Of a stretch of 64,000 nt of DNA, positions 27,963-38,892 are shown in pieces; position 1 is the first letter of the stretch, and each line of letters starts with the position of its first letter. Below the pieces are notes generated by a model. The model made no database searches. It was not told where the DNA came from and saw only the letters and a list, made by a program, of their open reading frames with translations. The position numbers and the translations under genes are program-made. The DNA is taken from positions 62,001 through 126,000 of the forward strand of contig JAAXKQ010000011.1 of assembly GCA_025612245.1 (NCBI GenBank). Direction: 5' to 3'. The stretch comes from Ignavibacteria bacterium (GTDB lineage Bacteria > Bacteroidota > Ignavibacteria > Ignavibacteriales > SURF-24).

Positions 27963-29129
27963 TTGTACTCAAAGTTTAAGTATATATACCTGCTGGTCCT
28001 AACTGGCTTCTCAATGTTCCTTACTTCCTGCAGCGATGACCCTACGTCGACAGGATTGGGACTTCTGGACAACTACATAGCTCTTAACGCGGACAGCTCG
28101 GTTCAGACTGAGTCCGCTTCTTACTTCAGGACGGCTGCACAGCTTTCCTCTTCAGACAGGATCCTCTTAGGCAGGCACGGCAACCTGAAGGCTTCAATGC
28201 TCGTTCAGTTTGCCCTGACAACAATACCAGACACGACGAGAAATGCACTTAAAAACGGCACGCTCAGCGTCAAGTCCGCTACAATTGAAATGTCTCCTGT
28301 CTATACGATCGGAAGCAGCAGCGCAAATTTCGACTTCTCGGTCCATAAAATTAAGGATTACTGGAGCCAGTATTTTACTGCCGATAGCATTTCAAAACTC
28401 TCCTATGATGCGCCCAACCTGAAAACTTCACTCGACCAGGTAGACACACTTTATACGATGCACCTGGATAACAATGCAGTTGCAGAGATGCTTAAGGATT
28501 CAAACTACGTCTATAGCAAAAATTACGGGTTCTACTTCGAACCAAGCTCCAACTCGGGCAGGATTGTAGGATTTCAGGCCATAGCCTTGAGTCCCATAAA
28601 ATCGATCATGTATATGAAAGTGGTCTTTGCAAGGCAGGCGGGAGGCGAATACACGCTGAGCTTCAGCGCAAATAACGACCTTCATACCATTTCCGGAACA
28701 ATGCCACAGGTTTCATCCACAGATCTGGTCGTTCAGGGCGGGCTTGCCGTCAGCTCCAAGTTCATGATCAGTACGGCAAACATACCTGAAGACGCCATTA
28801 TCAACAGTGCCATCCTGGAACTGACCGTAGACACGCTTAACAGCGTTCTGGGAAGTCCCGCCTCGAACTATCTCGTCGTTAAATTTGTGACCAATGGAAG
28901 CACAAATTCTTACGACTCGACAAAGACGACCGTACTTAACAGGTCGGGCAATGTATTCTCAGGAAACATTGCATCCCACATTCAAAGATGGGTTAATCAC
29001 GAGGCAAACAACGGACTGATGATTTCTCTTGGCGACGAGGTCAGGTCAGCTGACCTTTATTCGTTTCTTAGCAGCAACTCGGCCAGCAGGCCAAGGCTCA
29101 AGATCCTTTATACAGCAAAAAAGAAGTAG
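27963..29129 (+). CDS. Surface/outer-membrane lipoprotein, unknown function
   Basis: 388 aa, TTG start; signal peptide with lipobox (FLTSCSDD); Thr/Ser-rich beta-type C-terminal segment. Confidence 0.7.
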   Translation: MYSKFKYIYLLVLTGFSMFLTSCSDDPTSTGLGLLDNYIALNADSSVQTESASYFRTAAQLSSSDRILLGRHGNLKASMLVQFALTTIPDTTRNALKNGTLSVKSATIEMSPVYTIGSSSANFDFSVHKIKDYWSQYFTADSISKLSYDAPNLKTSLDQVDTLYTMHLDNNAVAEMLKDSNYVYSKNYGFYFEPSSNSGRIVGFQAIALSPIKSIMYMKVVFARQAGGEYTLSFSANNDLHTISGTMPQVSSTDLVVQGGLAVSSKFMISTANIPEDAIINSAILELTVDTLNSVLGSPASNYLVVKFVTNGSTNSYDSTKTTVLNRSGNVFSGNIASHIQRWVNHEANNGLMISLGDEVRSADLYSFLSSNSASRPRLKILYTAKKK

Positions 29130-29161
29130 TTAAATATTCCTGAACAAGGTTAAAATATAAT

Positions 29162-30400
29162 ATGAAATTTTTAAGACCAATTATCATTCTAGCTTTTCTT
29201 TCCTCTTTTGCATTTGCACAGGGCGGATCGGTTTACTCCAGACTCGGTGCCGGGGAACTGGACCGCGCCTATTCAGCACGCAGACTCGGTCTCGGAGAAC
29301 TTGGCTTTGCCGTCAGCGACAGGGATTTCATCGGCACCTTAAATCCTGCCGGATGGACAAGCCTTAATCTTACGCGCTTTGAAATTGCGGTTAATTTCCA
29401 GGACCTGAAGATGCAGGACAACAATAATAGCAGATATTCAACTCTTACACGGTTCTCTGGTTTTGTTCTGGGCGTTCCCCTCGAAAGAAGCCTCGGGTTG
29501 TCGCTTGTGGCAGGAATTACTCCTTATACAAATGTTAATTATCTGGTCAGGCTGAAGGGGCAGAACGTCGATAGCCCTTATGACGTTGACTATGAAGGCA
29601 GCGGCTCCATTACAAAGACCTTTATCGGTACTTCTTACCGGCTGCCCTTTGACATGAGCCTTGGCGCATCTTTCGACTACTATATTGGAAACCTGAATTA
29701 CTATTCAAGGATTAATTTCCAGAACACCGACTTTACAAATTCGGAATACCAGACTCAATATAAATCCTCTGGCCTCGGAGGCACTTTCGGCCTCATATCA
29801 AACGACTTTTCAAAACTCCTTAACCTGAGTTCCATTTCAAACCTGAGACTTGGTGCTTCATACAGCTTCAGAAGCGAATTCAATGCAGACAGCGGTGAGG
29901 TGCGTACGACATCGCTTGGTACCAGTACGCTTACTTCCAGCAAATCCAGGCTTCAGCTTCCCATGAACTTCGGCCTGGGACTTAGCTTTGTTTATAATAA
30001 CTCTTTTCAGTTCCTGCTGGACTATTTCTACCAGCCATGGAGCCAGTATAAGTTTAACGGCAAAGAGTTATCAGGCCTCAGGGATGACCATAAGCTGAGC
30101 GCAGGAGTCGAGTACAGAAATCCAAATGCAAATGCCCGCGGATTCTGGGAAACACTCATGCTCAGGGGCGCACTCAGCTATGAGAAGACTCAGTACCAGT
30201 TAAACGGAAAGGGAGTCGACCAGTATTCGGTTTACGGAGGCGTTTCACTGCCTCTGGAATATGAGAACACTCTGGACCTTGGCCTGCAGTACTCAATGAG
30301 GGGATCGACCGAGAATAATCTTCTGAAAGAAAATATTTTTAAGCTAAATGTTACTTTAAGCCTTGGTGAGCTCTGGTTCTTCAGACCACAGGGAAGGTAA
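29162..30400 (+). CDS. Outer-membrane beta-barrel protein
   Basis: 412 aa; signal peptide (FLSSFAFAQGG); YSRLGAGEL...RRLGLGELGFAVSD...TLNPAGWTSLNLTRFE typical of OMPP1/FadL-like barrels. Confidence 0.75.
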   Translation: MKFLRPIIILAFLSSFAFAQGGSVYSRLGAGELDRAYSARRLGLGELGFAVSDRDFIGTLNPAGWTSLNLTRFEIAVNFQDLKMQDNNNSRYSTLTRFSGFVLGVPLERSLGLSLVAGITPYTNVNYLVRLKGQNVDSPYDVDYEGSGSITKTFIGTSYRLPFDMSLGASFDYYIGNLNYYSRINFQNTDFTNSEYQTQYKSSGLGGTFGLISNDFSKLLNLSSISNLRLGASYSFRSEFNADSGEVRTTSLGTSTLTSSKSRLQLPMNFGLGLSFVYNNSFQFLLDYFYQPWSQYKFNGKELSGLRDDHKLSAGVEYRNPNANARGFWETLMLRGALSYEKTQYQLNGKGVDQYSVYGGVSLPLEYENTLDLGLQYSMRGSTENNLLKENIFKLNVTLSLGELWFFRPQGR

Positions 30401-30419
30401 ATATTAAACAGGATTAAGA

Positions 30420-30857
30420 ATGAAAATCGCTATTGCATCTGATCATGCGGGTTTCCGATATAAAGAAATCATAAAAAAGTATCTTTGTGAAAAAGGTTTT
30501 GAGGTTTTAGATCACGGCACTGCTTCTGAAGAGTCGGTGGATTATCCCGATTTTATCAGGCCCGCAGCGCTTGAGGTCGCAATGAACAAGGTAGACAGGG
30601 CCATCGGGGTTTGCGGCAGCGGGATTGGAGTTTCAATTGTCGCCAATAAAGTCCGCGGCGTCAGGGCTGCCCTGGCTCTGAATGAGCAGATGGCAGAACT
30701 CTCTGTCATGCACAACAACGCCAACTTTCTGGCTCTTTCGGAAAGGTTCATTGACGAAAACTGCCTCCTTAAGATCGTTGATGCGTGGTTGAATGCGAAA
30801 TTTGAGGGGGGAAGACACCTCAGGCGGGTTAATAAAATTGAACAGCTGGAGAATTGA
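30420..30857 (+). CDS. rpiB: Ribose 5-phosphate isomerase B
   Basis: 145 aa; IAIASDHAGFRYKE, DYPDF, GVCGSGIGVSIVANKVRGVRAAL. Confidence 0.95.
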   Translation: MKIAIASDHAGFRYKEIIKKYLCEKGFEVLDHGTASEESVDYPDFIRPAALEVAMNKVDRAIGVCGSGIGVSIVANKVRGVRAALALNEQMAELSVMHNNANFLALSERFIDENCLLKIVDAWLNAKFEGGRHLRRVNKIEQLEN

Positions 30858-30923
30858 TCCGTTCAGGCATTAAGAGATTCCGGAAAAGGATAAATTATAT
30901 TATAAATAAAATTGAAGTAAATT

Positions 30924-32237
30924 ATGATGAACAATTTGCAAAACGACAGCGAGATTTTCGAAATTGCAAATCTCGAACTTTCACGTCAGCAGAACAATCT
31001 TGAACTGATCGCTTCTGAAAATTTTGTCAGCATGGCTGTCCTCGAAGCAGCCGGCTCGATCCTTACGAATAAGTATGCCGAAGGCTACCCTGGAAAAAGG
31101 TACTACGGCGGCTGCGAATACGTCGATATGGCCGAAAACGTTGCCCGCGAACGCCTCAAGAAACTCTTTGGCGCAGACTATGCCAACGTACAGCCCCACA
31201 GCGGCTCCCAGGCAAATATGGCTGTCTATATGACACTCATTCACCCCGGGGATACAATACTTGGACTTAACCTTGCACACGGGGGCCACCTTACACACGG
31301 ATCACCCGTTAACTTCTCGGGCCAGATCTACAGGGCTGTTTCTTACAGCCTGGACGAAAAGACACAGCGGATAGATTATAACCAGGTAGCTGACCTGGCA
31401 AAAAAAGAAAAGCCGAAGCTCATCATTATGGGTGCAAGTGCATATTCAAGGGACTGGGATTACGCAAAATTCAGGGAAATTGCCGACTCCGTTGGCGCTC
31501 TTTTAATGATGGATATGGCTCACCCGGCAGGCCTTATTGCAAAGGGGCTTCTTAATAATCCTCTTCCTTACTGCGACGTGGTTACCTCCACGACACACAA
31601 GACCTTAAGGGGCCCAAGAGGCGGCATAATTCTGGTCGGCAAGGACAGGGAAAACCCGCTTGGCATTAAAACTCCTAAGGGCGACCGCCTTAAGCTGATG
31701 TCTGAGATTTTCGACAGCATGGTTATGCCGGGCGTTCAGGGCGGACCTCTCATGCACATCATAATGGCAAAGGCCGTTGCCTTCGGTGAAGCCCTGCAGG
31801 ATTCCTTTACGGATTATGCAAAGCAGATAATAATAAATTCAAAGGCACTTGCCGCAAAGCTCCTTGAGATGGATTACAACATTGTTTCTGGCGGTACGGA
31901 TAACCACCTCATGCTCGTTGACCTTACGAACAAGAACATTACCGGCAAGCAGGCTGAAAACGCGCTCGGACTTGCCGGAATAACGGTCAATAAGAACATG
32001 GTGCCTTTCGACAAGCGCAGCCCGTTTGTCACCAGCGGCATCAGGATCGGGACCCCTGCTGTTACGACAAGGGGAATGAAAGAAGCCGAAATGGAAACCA
32101 TTGCCGCCTATATTGACAAGGCCATAAGGAATTATGAGAATGAGGAGGTCCTTTCCTCGATAAAAGGCGACGTAAAGAATCTCTGCTCCGGTTTCCCGCT
32201 TTATCCTGAACTGGGCGCTCTTTCTTTTAAGTCTTAA
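30924..32237 (+). CDS. glyA: Serine hydroxymethyltransferase
   Basis: 437 aa; [48 protein letters not shown]. Confidence 0.97.
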   Translation: MMNNLQNDSEIFEIANLELSRQQNNLELIASENFVSMAVLEAAGSILTNKYAEGYPGKRYYGGCEYVDMAENVARERLKKLFGADYANVQPHSGSQANMAVYMTLIHPGDTILGLNLAHGGHLTHGSPVNFSGQIYRAVSYSLDEKTQRIDYNQVADLAKKEKPKLIIMGASAYSRDWDYAKFREIADSVGALLMMDMAHPAGLIAKGLLNNPLPYCDVVTSTTHKTLRGPRGGIILVGKDRENPLGIKTPKGDRLKLMSEIFDSMVMPGVQGGPLMHIIMAKAVAFGEALQDSFTDYAKQIIINSKALAAKLLEMDYNIVSGGTDNHLMLVDLTNKNITGKQAENALGLAGITVNKNMVPFDKRSPFVTSGIRIGTPAVTTRGMKEAEMETIAAYIDKAIRNYENEEVLSSIKGDVKNLCSGFPLYPELGALSFKS

Positions 32238-32262
32238 TTTGTAAGTAAATAATCTTAATTAG

Positions 32263-32294
32263 GGATGGCAGTTTCTCCGGAGAAACTGCCATCC
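32263..32294. terminator. Perfect 16-bp inverted repeat with no spacer downstream of glyA
   Basis: GGATGGCAGTTTCTCC|GGAGAAACTGCCATCC; no T-tract follows. Confidence 0.5.
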
Positions 32295-32310
32295 GAATAA
32301 AAAGAAACAT

Positions 32311-33066
32311 TTGAGTTTGGAAAAAACAGATTTGTTTGACACTGATAAGCCTCAGCCCGGCGAAATGTCATTCCTGGATCACCTGGAAGAGCTAAGATGG
32401 AGAATTATATATTCTCTTATAGGAGTTATCGCAGGAACGGTCATCTGCTGGATATATAGCGACTTCCTCATAACCAATATACTGCTTGCCCCGGCTACCA
32501 GGGCAGGGATAAAGCTGCAGAACCTGCGCCCATTCGGACAGATATTCCTGTACTTTGAGATTTCAATGATAGGGGGTATAATACTGAGTCTGCCAAATCT
32601 GGTCTATCAGCTCTGGAAATTTATTGAACCTGCCTTAAGAAACAACGAGAAAAAGTACATAAGCGCAATTGTGCTTTTTACTACCTTCTGCTTTCTGACC
32701 GGAATTGCTTTTGCTTATTTCGTAATGCTTCCCCTGACATTTGGCTTTGCCGCAAACTTTGGCTCCAAGGCCATAGAAAATAATTTTGCAGTAGATGAAT
32801 ATCTTTCGATCATTGTAAGTATAATGCTGGGTGCCGGTGTGGTCTTTGAACTGCCGATGCTTTCTTTTTTCCTTTCAAAGCTGGGCATTCTGAAGCCGCA
32901 GATCATGAGGCGCTACAGGAGGCATGCTATAGTGGTTATAATGATTCTGGCTGCATTCCTTACCCCGGGAACCGATCCCGTTTCGCAGCTTGTTTTAGCT
33001 GTACCATTGGTTTTATTGTACGAAATAAGTATATTCGTATCTAAAATGTCACAAAGGAAATCTTGA
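32311..33066 (+). CDS. tatC: Sec-independent protein translocase subunit TatC
   Basis: 251 aa; SFLDHLEELRWRIIYSL; LTPGTDPVSQLVLAVPLVLLYEISI. Confidence 0.95.
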   Translation: MSLEKTDLFDTDKPQPGEMSFLDHLEELRWRIIYSLIGVIAGTVICWIYSDFLITNILLAPATRAGIKLQNLRPFGQIFLYFEISMIGGIILSLPNLVYQLWKFIEPALRNNEKKYISAIVLFTTFCFLTGIAFAYFVMLPLTFGFAANFGSKAIENNFAVDEYLSIIVSIMLGAGVVFELPMLSFFLSKLGILKPQIMRRYRRHAIVVIMILAAFLTPGTDPVSQLVLAVPLVLLYEISIFVSKMSQRKS

Positions 33067-34043
33067 TTAAATCACAATTATCCGATATTAGTTCTCCGAT
33101 TAAGACTGAACTGGAGTGTTTTAACGACCTTTTTAAGAAGTCATTAAGATCCAGTGTCGGCCTGGTCGATCTGGTCACAAGGTTTATTCTAAAGCAGAAG
33201 GGGAAGAAAATACGTCCTTTGCTGGTGCTCCTTTCTGCCAAGGTTGCTGGTGGCGTGAACGAGAGGACGTACCGCGGCGCAATACTCGTGGAACTTCTGC
33301 ATACTGCAACGCTAGTGCATGATGACGTGGTTGACAATGCAGACAAAAGACGGGGCCTGCCCTCAATTAATGCCATCTGGAAAAACAAGATTGCCGTTCT
33401 CATGGGTGACTACCTGCTTGCACGCGGACTGATGATTGCTATTAACGGAAAGGATTTCGATTTCCTGGGCATAGTCACCGATGCCGTAAAACGCATGTCC
33501 GAAGGAGAGCTCCTGCAGATAAACAAGACCCGTAAGCTCGACATAGACGAGGACACATATTTCAGGATAATTTCGGATAAAACTGCCTCACTGCTTGCCA
33601 CCTGCTGTGAAATCGGTGCCGTCAGTGCCACGGAAGATAGCCGGCTTCATGCCTCGATGCGAAAGTTCGGGGAATATATTGGAATCGCCTTCCAGATTAG
33701 GGACGATATACTGGATTATGTGGGTACCTCGAGCATTATCGGTAAGCCGCTTGGCGGGGACATAAAAGAGAAGAAAATTACACTCCCGCTTATTTATGCC
33801 CTTAAACAGGCAAGTCCGGCTGAAGCCTCTTCCATACTCAAAATGATAAAGAAAGGGAGCAAAAACGACGGCGTGAAAAAGGTCATCGATTTTGTAAAGA
33901 GGCATAGGGGAATTGAATATGCAATTGAGACTGCTCACAGCTACTCAGAACGGGCTAAGGAGCTTTTAGACCAGTTCCCGGATTCTGAAGGGAAGCTTGC
34001 CCTTTTGGCACTGGTGGATTTCATAATTGACAGAAAAAATTAA
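33063..34043 (+). CDS. Polyprenyl synthetase family protein
   Basis: 326 aa; LLHTATLVHDDVVDNADKRRG and FQIRDDILDYVG (two Asp-rich motifs). Confidence 0.93.
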   Translation: MIKSQLSDISSPIKTELECFNDLFKKSLRSSVGLVDLVTRFILKQKGKKIRPLLVLLSAKVAGGVNERTYRGAILVELLHTATLVHDDVVDNADKRRGLPSINAIWKNKIAVLMGDYLLARGLMIAINGKDFDFLGIVTDAVKRMSEGELLQINKTRKLDIDEDTYFRIISDKTASLLATCCEIGAVSATEDSRLHASMRKFGEYIGIAFQIRDDILDYVGTSSIIGKPLGGDIKEKKITLPLIYALKQASPAEASSILKMIKKGSKNDGVKKVIDFVKRHRGIEYAIETAHSYSERAKELLDQFPDSEGKLALLALVDFIIDRKN

Positions 34044-34066
34044 AATTACCCGGTAAAGTTTTCTTC

Positions 34067-34108
34067 AAGGACTGATCTTCTGCTTTTATTTTAGATCCGT
34101 CCTTTTAT
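34067..34108 (+). terminator. Rho-independent terminator-like stem-loop
   Basis: AAGGACTGATCT ... AGATCCGTCCTTTT. Confidence 0.6.
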
Positions 34109-34139
34109 TTTATATACTGAAATTGCACCGGGGTTTAAC

Positions 34140-34171
34140 AAAAGTAAAATTACTGTTGAAATTTTACTTTT
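34140..34171. repeat. Perfect 12-bp AT-rich inverted repeat upstream of the YwqK-like gene
   Basis: AAAAGTAAAATT-ACTGTTGA-AATTTTACTTTT; a further ATTTTACTTT copy follows at about 34175. Confidence 0.5.
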
Positions 34172-34226
34172 TATATTTTACTTTCGGCGTATAAGAGTTT
34201 TTAATTAGCCTTAAAGTCAGCGTAAA

Positions 34227-34607
34227 ATGATATTTTTTAGCATTGGTAAAAGAATAAAGGACTTCTCTAAGGTAAGAATATACTCCTTTGTGCATAGTTT
34301 GACCCATAATGAGGGTGGGGAGGCTCAAGGCCAGGAATTCCAGGTGGAAATTAAGAGGCTCTACTATCCAAACGGCAACGTTAAGCTTGAAACAAACAAC
34401 AGGAACGGAAAGCTCGACGGCATTGCAAATTACTACTATGAGTCGGGAAACCTCAAAGCCCGTGAATTCTACAGGGACAACAGTATACACGGCCTCTCCA
34501 AATGGTATTATGAATCGGGCGAAATTAAAAGCGAACGATACTATAAAGACGGGACGCTGGTAAGCAAAAAAGATTACGACAAAAACGGCAGGCCGCTTGA
34601 AGCTTAA
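34227..34607 (+). CDS. MORN-repeat-variant / YwqK-family protein
   Basis: 126 aa; repeats YYPNGNVKLETNNRNGKLDG / YYESGNLKAREFYRDNSIHG / YYESGEIKSERYYKDG. Confidence 0.8.
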   Translation: MIFFSIGKRIKDFSKVRIYSFVHSLTHNEGGEAQGQEFQVEIKRLYYPNGNVKLETNNRNGKLDGIANYYYESGNLKAREFYRDNSIHGLSKWYYESGEIKSERYYKDGTLVSKKDYDKNGRPLEA

Positions 34608-34974
34608 AAACTAAGCCAGTATTATTAACGGCGCCTGAATGTGACCTTTTTACTGTTGGGGGAGGTAAAACCCCGCCTGGTCCAGGCTTATTTTATTTTC
34701 TATCTGCTTTATATTCTTCTACAATACTTATCTTTTCTTCATAAATCTTCATATCCGCAAATTTCTTCCCCGTTACACCTCACTGTTTTGACTTTTAATC
34801 TGATTTTTTTATCTTAAAATAGTTCCACACTATGTGAATATTTGAGGGCAATAAGTAGTTTCCTGAACCTTTAAGCTTCAGGCCATAGCAAGGGGCGGTT
34901 ACATTTCGAACAATTATTTTTACTTAAGAGCGTCAGGCTTACCGATCATAGGAAAGTTCTTACATCGATAGATA

Positions 34975-35598
34975 TTGGTATATCCTCAAATCTATTTGTT
35001 AAGGAAGAAAATGAAAAAAACTTTGCTGGTGAAAAAAACTGTGCTCGATTATACACTTAAAGTCAGGCTGCCTCTAACCATTTTCGTCATTTTGAGCTCC
35101 ATTGTGCTGACTTACTTCATCTCCCGTCCCGAGCGCGACGGCGTTGGTTACGGACCCACTCAGCCGGTTAATTTTTCACACAAGCTCCACGCCGGGTCAA
35201 TGGGCATAGACTGCCGTTATTGTCACACCGGGGCCGACAAGTCCCGCCACGCAATGATCCCTTCTGTCAGCACTTGCATGAACTGCCACAGCGTGGCACG
35301 CAAGGACAGACCCGAAATTATCAAGCTCACGAAATTTTATGAGGATAATAAGCCGATTCCCTGGAAGAGGATACACAGGGTGCCGGACTTTGTATACTTT
35401 AATCACAGCGTTCACGTCAACCGCGGCATCAAGTGCCAGACATGCCACGGACAGGTGCAGAATATGGAAGTCGTGGCCCAGATGAATACATTCGTTATGT
35501 CCGCATGCCTGAACTGTCATAGGAATGCCCCTCAGATGCTGCCGTACATAAATAACGTAAAATACGGACCTCAAAACTGTTTTGCATGTCACCGCTGA
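34975..35598 (+). CDS. actA: Pentaheme cytochrome c, Alternative Complex III ActA-like subunit
   Basis: 207 aa; five CxxCH motifs (CRYCH, CMNCH, CQTCH, CLNCH, CFACH); N-terminal TM; followed by the other act genes. Confidence 0.88.
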   Translation: MVYPQIYLLRKKMKKTLLVKKTVLDYTLKVRLPLTIFVILSSIVLTYFISRPERDGVGYGPTQPVNFSHKLHAGSMGIDCRYCHTGADKSRHAMIPSVSTCMNCHSVARKDRPEIIKLTKFYEDNKPIPWKRIHRVPDFVYFNHSVHVNRGIKCQTCHGQVQNMEVVAQMNTFVMSACLNCHRNAPQMLPYINNVKYGPQNCFACHR

Positions 35599-35610
35599 AA
35601 GAAAAAGGAT

Positions 35611-35817
35611 ATGACTATGCCTGAAACAACAAAAACACTTCAGAGACGAAAGTTTTTTGGAAAACTTGGCAAGGGACTTACAGGCCTGCTGCTTTTATCG
35701 GCTTTCCCGGTAAAGTTTTTTCAAAGTGAAAAGAAAGAAATCGCGTCTGAAAAAAAAATCAGAATTATCGAACATCCACTGGCAGTAAAAAGGAATAAGA
35801 AAGGTTTAAGAGGATGA
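35611..35817 (+). CDS. Small twin-arginine-signal-like protein, unknown
   Basis: 68 aa; LQRRKFFGKLGKGLTGLLLLSAF; stop overlaps the ActB start (GGATGAAC). Confidence 0.65.
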   Translation: MTMPETTKTLQRRKFFGKLGKGLTGLLLLSAFPVKFFQSEKKEIASEKKIRIIEHPLAVKRNKKGLRG

Positions 35818-38800
35818 ACAACTCAAAGAATGAAAGCTCCGGTAAGGACTATAACTACTGGAGAAGCCTGAAGGAGCTGAATAATAACCCCGAAGCATTT
35901 GATCAGAAGGCAAATGAGTTTATGAAGGGGGTTACCGATGATTTTGAAATTTCAGGTATGAGCCCGGTCTCGAGAAGAAAGTTTTTAGCCTTGCTCAGTG
36001 CTTCTGTTGCCTTTGCAGCCTCTTCGTGCACTAATTACCACAGCCACGGGGAGATAATTCCATACAATAAAAAGCCCGAGGAGGTAACGCCCGGCATCCC
36101 GAACCTGTACGCTTCCACGTGCACGGGCTGCTCAAACGCATGCGGCATCCTGATTAAGACGCGCGAGGGAAGGCCGATTAAGGTGGATGGCAACCCCGAT
36201 CACCCGGTAAATAAGGGGAAAATATGCGCCATCGGACAGGCAAGCGTCATAAACCTTTATGACCCCAACAGGCTTAAAACGCCGGTTGCAATCTCTCAAG
36301 AGGGGAATTCTTCCATAAACTGGAAGACAGTCGACGAGGGGATGATTGCAGAGCTTGAAAAGGCCTCCTCATCAGGCAAACAGATTGCCATAATTTCAGG
36401 CAGGATATCCTCTCCTTCGGAAAAAATGGTGCTGGATAACTTTATTGCAAAATACCCCACTGCAAGGGTCTACTCATACGAATTATTTGAAAACGGCGTA
36501 CGCAACGCGGCCTGGAACCGCTCTTATGCCCCGGGTTCTTTCCCTCTTATTCAGTGGGACCAGGCTAAAGTTATTGTCTCTTTGGAAGGGGATTTTCTTG
36601 CTAATGAAGGGCATGCAATTGAAAACATACAGATGTTCTCAAAAGGGCGCGATGGCTTCTTAAACAAGGACTTTAACAGGCTTTACGTCGTTGAAGCTAC
36701 AATGACGCCAACAGGAATGGCGGCCGATTACCGCCTGAGGCTTAAACCCGACAGACAGCTCGATTTTGTATTAAGCCTCATGAATGAAATTGGGGAAAGG
36801 ACAAAAAGCTCCATAAAAGCTCCTTCCGGCACATCTTCACTAAAGGACTTTGTCAAAAATGAAAATATGCTGGCCGGGACTGTGGAACATCTGGTGCAGG
36901 ACCTTATAGATAACCGGGGTTCTGCAATCGTATATGCAGGAAGCCTCCTGCCCGAAGATGTTCACGTTGCAGTAAACGCTCTTAATGAAATGCTGGGTAA
37001 TACAAGGCTCTACAGAACAGACCAGGCGGAAGTTCTGCAGATTCCATTTGCACAGAAGCAGGACCTGGAAAACCTTGTCGGTGAAATGAATAAAGGTAAC
37101 GTGCAGGTAATTATTCACTACGACACGAACCCGATTTTTGACCTTCCACAGGATTATGGTTATGCCGACGCGCTTAAAAAGGTGCCTTTCTCAATTGCAA
37201 TGCTGGAACAGGAAAATGAAACCTCGGCTCTCTGCAGGTATGCTCTTCCGATTAGCCATGACTTTGAGTCGTGGGGTGACTTCAATACAAGGATGGGCAT
37301 CTTCAGCCTCCGCCAGCCCGTAATTTATCCCTTGTATTCGACACGCCAGAAAGAGGCCATTCTTCTTAGCTGGGCCTCGGGAGACAGCAAATTCTATAAG
37401 GACACGGTCTATCACGATTTTATCATGAATAACTGGGAAAAAGGCCTTTTTGCAAGTGCGAAATCTCCATTGGACTTCAGGACTTTCTGGCTTACTGCGC
37501 TTGAAAACGGGGTTGTCGTCCTTCCTGAGAATGCCCCCGCTCCGGCCGGTTTTAAGGCTGCAAGCCTCTCTGAAATTAAGCCTCCTTCAAAGGCAGGCAG
37601 ATATACGCTTTATCTAAAGGGAAATTATTCCATTGGGGACGGGCGTTATGCAAACAACGGGTTTCTGCAGGAGCTGCCGCATCCTGTTACAAAAGTCGTA
37701 TGGGATAATTATGCCTTTATATCACCAAAGACGGCCGAGGAGTTCGGCCTGGAGATGAATGATATGGTTGAAGTTAAGGTAGGAAGCCGAAAGCAGGAGT
37801 TTCCCGTATTTATACAGCCTGGAACGGCAGACGGCGCTGTTGTAGTCGAACTGGGCTACGGCCGGAGAAAAGCCGGAGAAGTTGGGACCGGCACAGGCGT
37901 TAATGCAAATATACTTATGAGTAAAGACGCCCCAGTGACCCCTTTTATTTACAATGACGCTCAAATCAGAAAGGCTTCCGGAGCGTACAAGCTTGTTACT
38001 ACGCAGGAGCAGCATACAATTGAGGATACCCGGGCAAAGGACGCACACAAAAGGCGCGGAATTATCAGGGAGGGAACGGTCGATGAATACAAAAAAAATC
38101 CGGGGTTCCTGGAAAAAGAAGAACGCGAAAAGATCAGCATGAATAAGAACCCTGAATACCTGGGAGTAAAGTGGGCAATGGGCATAGACCTCAATAAGTG
38201 CGTGGGCTGCAATGCCTGCGTTACGGCCTGCGACATCGAAAACAACGTCCCGGTTGTAGGAAAAGAACAGGTCGACAAAGGCCGGATAATGCACTGGTTC
38301 AGGGTGGATCGTTACTATTCTGGAACTGCCGAGGACCCGGTATCCTACACTCAGCCGATGCTCTGCCAGCACTGCGACACTGCCCCGTGCGAAAACGTAT
38401 GTCCTGTTGCTGCAACTACACACAGCCCGGACGGCTTAAACCAGATGGTCTATAACAGGTGCGTTGGTACAAGGTACTGCTCAAATAACTGCCCATACAA
38501 AGTCAGGAGGTTTAATTTCTTTAACTTCAGGGACCATTTTGCCGACGGATACTACCTGCAGGAGCCGGTTGAAATGGTCTATAACCCGGAGGTTACCGTA
38601 AGGTCGCGCGGCGTAATGGAAAAGTGCACCTTCTGCGTGCAGCGCATAATGCAGGCAAGGGAAAATGCAATTGAAGAGAACAGGGAACTGAAAGGTTCCG
38701 ACGTTCAGACCGCCTGCCAGCAGGCCTGCCCGTCCGAGGCAATAGTCTTTGGAGATGCAAACGATCCAGATTCCATAATCTCAAAGTTCAGGGCTCACAA

Positions 38801-38888
38801 CCTTGGCTACCACGTCCTGGTGGATCTGAATACGCGCCCTAACATTACTTATCTGGCCAAATTAAGAAATATTCATCCGGAGGTTTAA
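35814..38888 (+). CDS. actB: ActB: TAT-variant-translocated molybdopterin-oxidoreductase-like protein fused to a 4Fe-4S ferredoxin domain
   Basis: 1024 aa; internal Tat motif SRRKFLALL...[44 protein letters not shown]-terminal [36 protein letters not shown] clusters. Confidence 0.92.
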   Translation: MNNSKNESSGKDYNYWRSLKELNNNPEAFDQKANEFMKGVTDDFEISGMSPVSRRKFLALLSASVAFAASSCTNYHSHGEIIPYNKKPEEVTPGIPNLYASTCTGCSNACGILIKTREGRPIKVDGNPDHPVNKGKICAIGQASVINLYDPNRLKTPVAISQEGNSSINWKTVDEGMIAELEKASSSGKQIAIISGRISSPSEKMVLDNFIAKYPTARVYSYELFENGVRNAAWNRSYAPGSFPLIQWDQAKVIVSLEGDFLANEGHAIENIQMFSKGRDGFLNKDFNRLYVVEATMTPTGMAADYRLRLKPDRQLDFVLSLMNEIGERTKSSIKAPSGTSSLKDFVKNENMLAGTVEHLVQDLIDNRGSAIVYAGSLLPEDVHVAVNALNEMLGNTRLYRTDQAEVLQIPFAQKQDLENLVGEMNKGNVQVIIHYDTNPIFDLPQDYGYADALKKVPFSIAMLEQENETSALCRYALPISHDFESWGDFNTRMGIFSLRQPVIYPLYSTRQKEAILLSWASGDSKFYKDTVYHDFIMNNWEKGLFASAKSPLDFRTFWLTALENGVVVLPENAPAPAGFKAASLSEIKPPSKAGRYTLYLKGNYSIGDGRYANNGFLQELPHPVTKVVWDNYAFISPKTAEEFGLEMNDMVEVKVGSRKQEFPVFIQPGTADGAVVVELGYGRRKAGEVGTGTGVNANILMSKDAPVTPFIYNDAQIRKASGAYKLVTTQEQHTIEDTRAKDAHKRRGIIREGTVDEYKKNPGFLEKEEREKISMNKNPEYLGVKWAMGIDLNKCVGCNACVTACDIENNVPVVGKEQVDKGRIMHWFRVDRYYSGTAEDPVSYTQPMLCQHCDTAPCENVCPVAATTHSPDGLNQMVYNRCVGTRYCSNNCPYKVRRFNFFNFRDHFADGYYLQEPVEMVYNPEVTVRSRGVMEKCTFCVQRIMQARENAIEENRELKGSDVQTACQQACPSEAIVFGDANDPDSIISKFRAHNLGYHVLVDLNTRPNITYLAKLRNIHPEV

Positions 38889-38892
38889 CAAA

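Noticed and set aside
37722-38423. 233-aa minus-strand ORF inside actB
   Set aside because: Antisense to a well-supported Fe-S domain; no recognisable domain.
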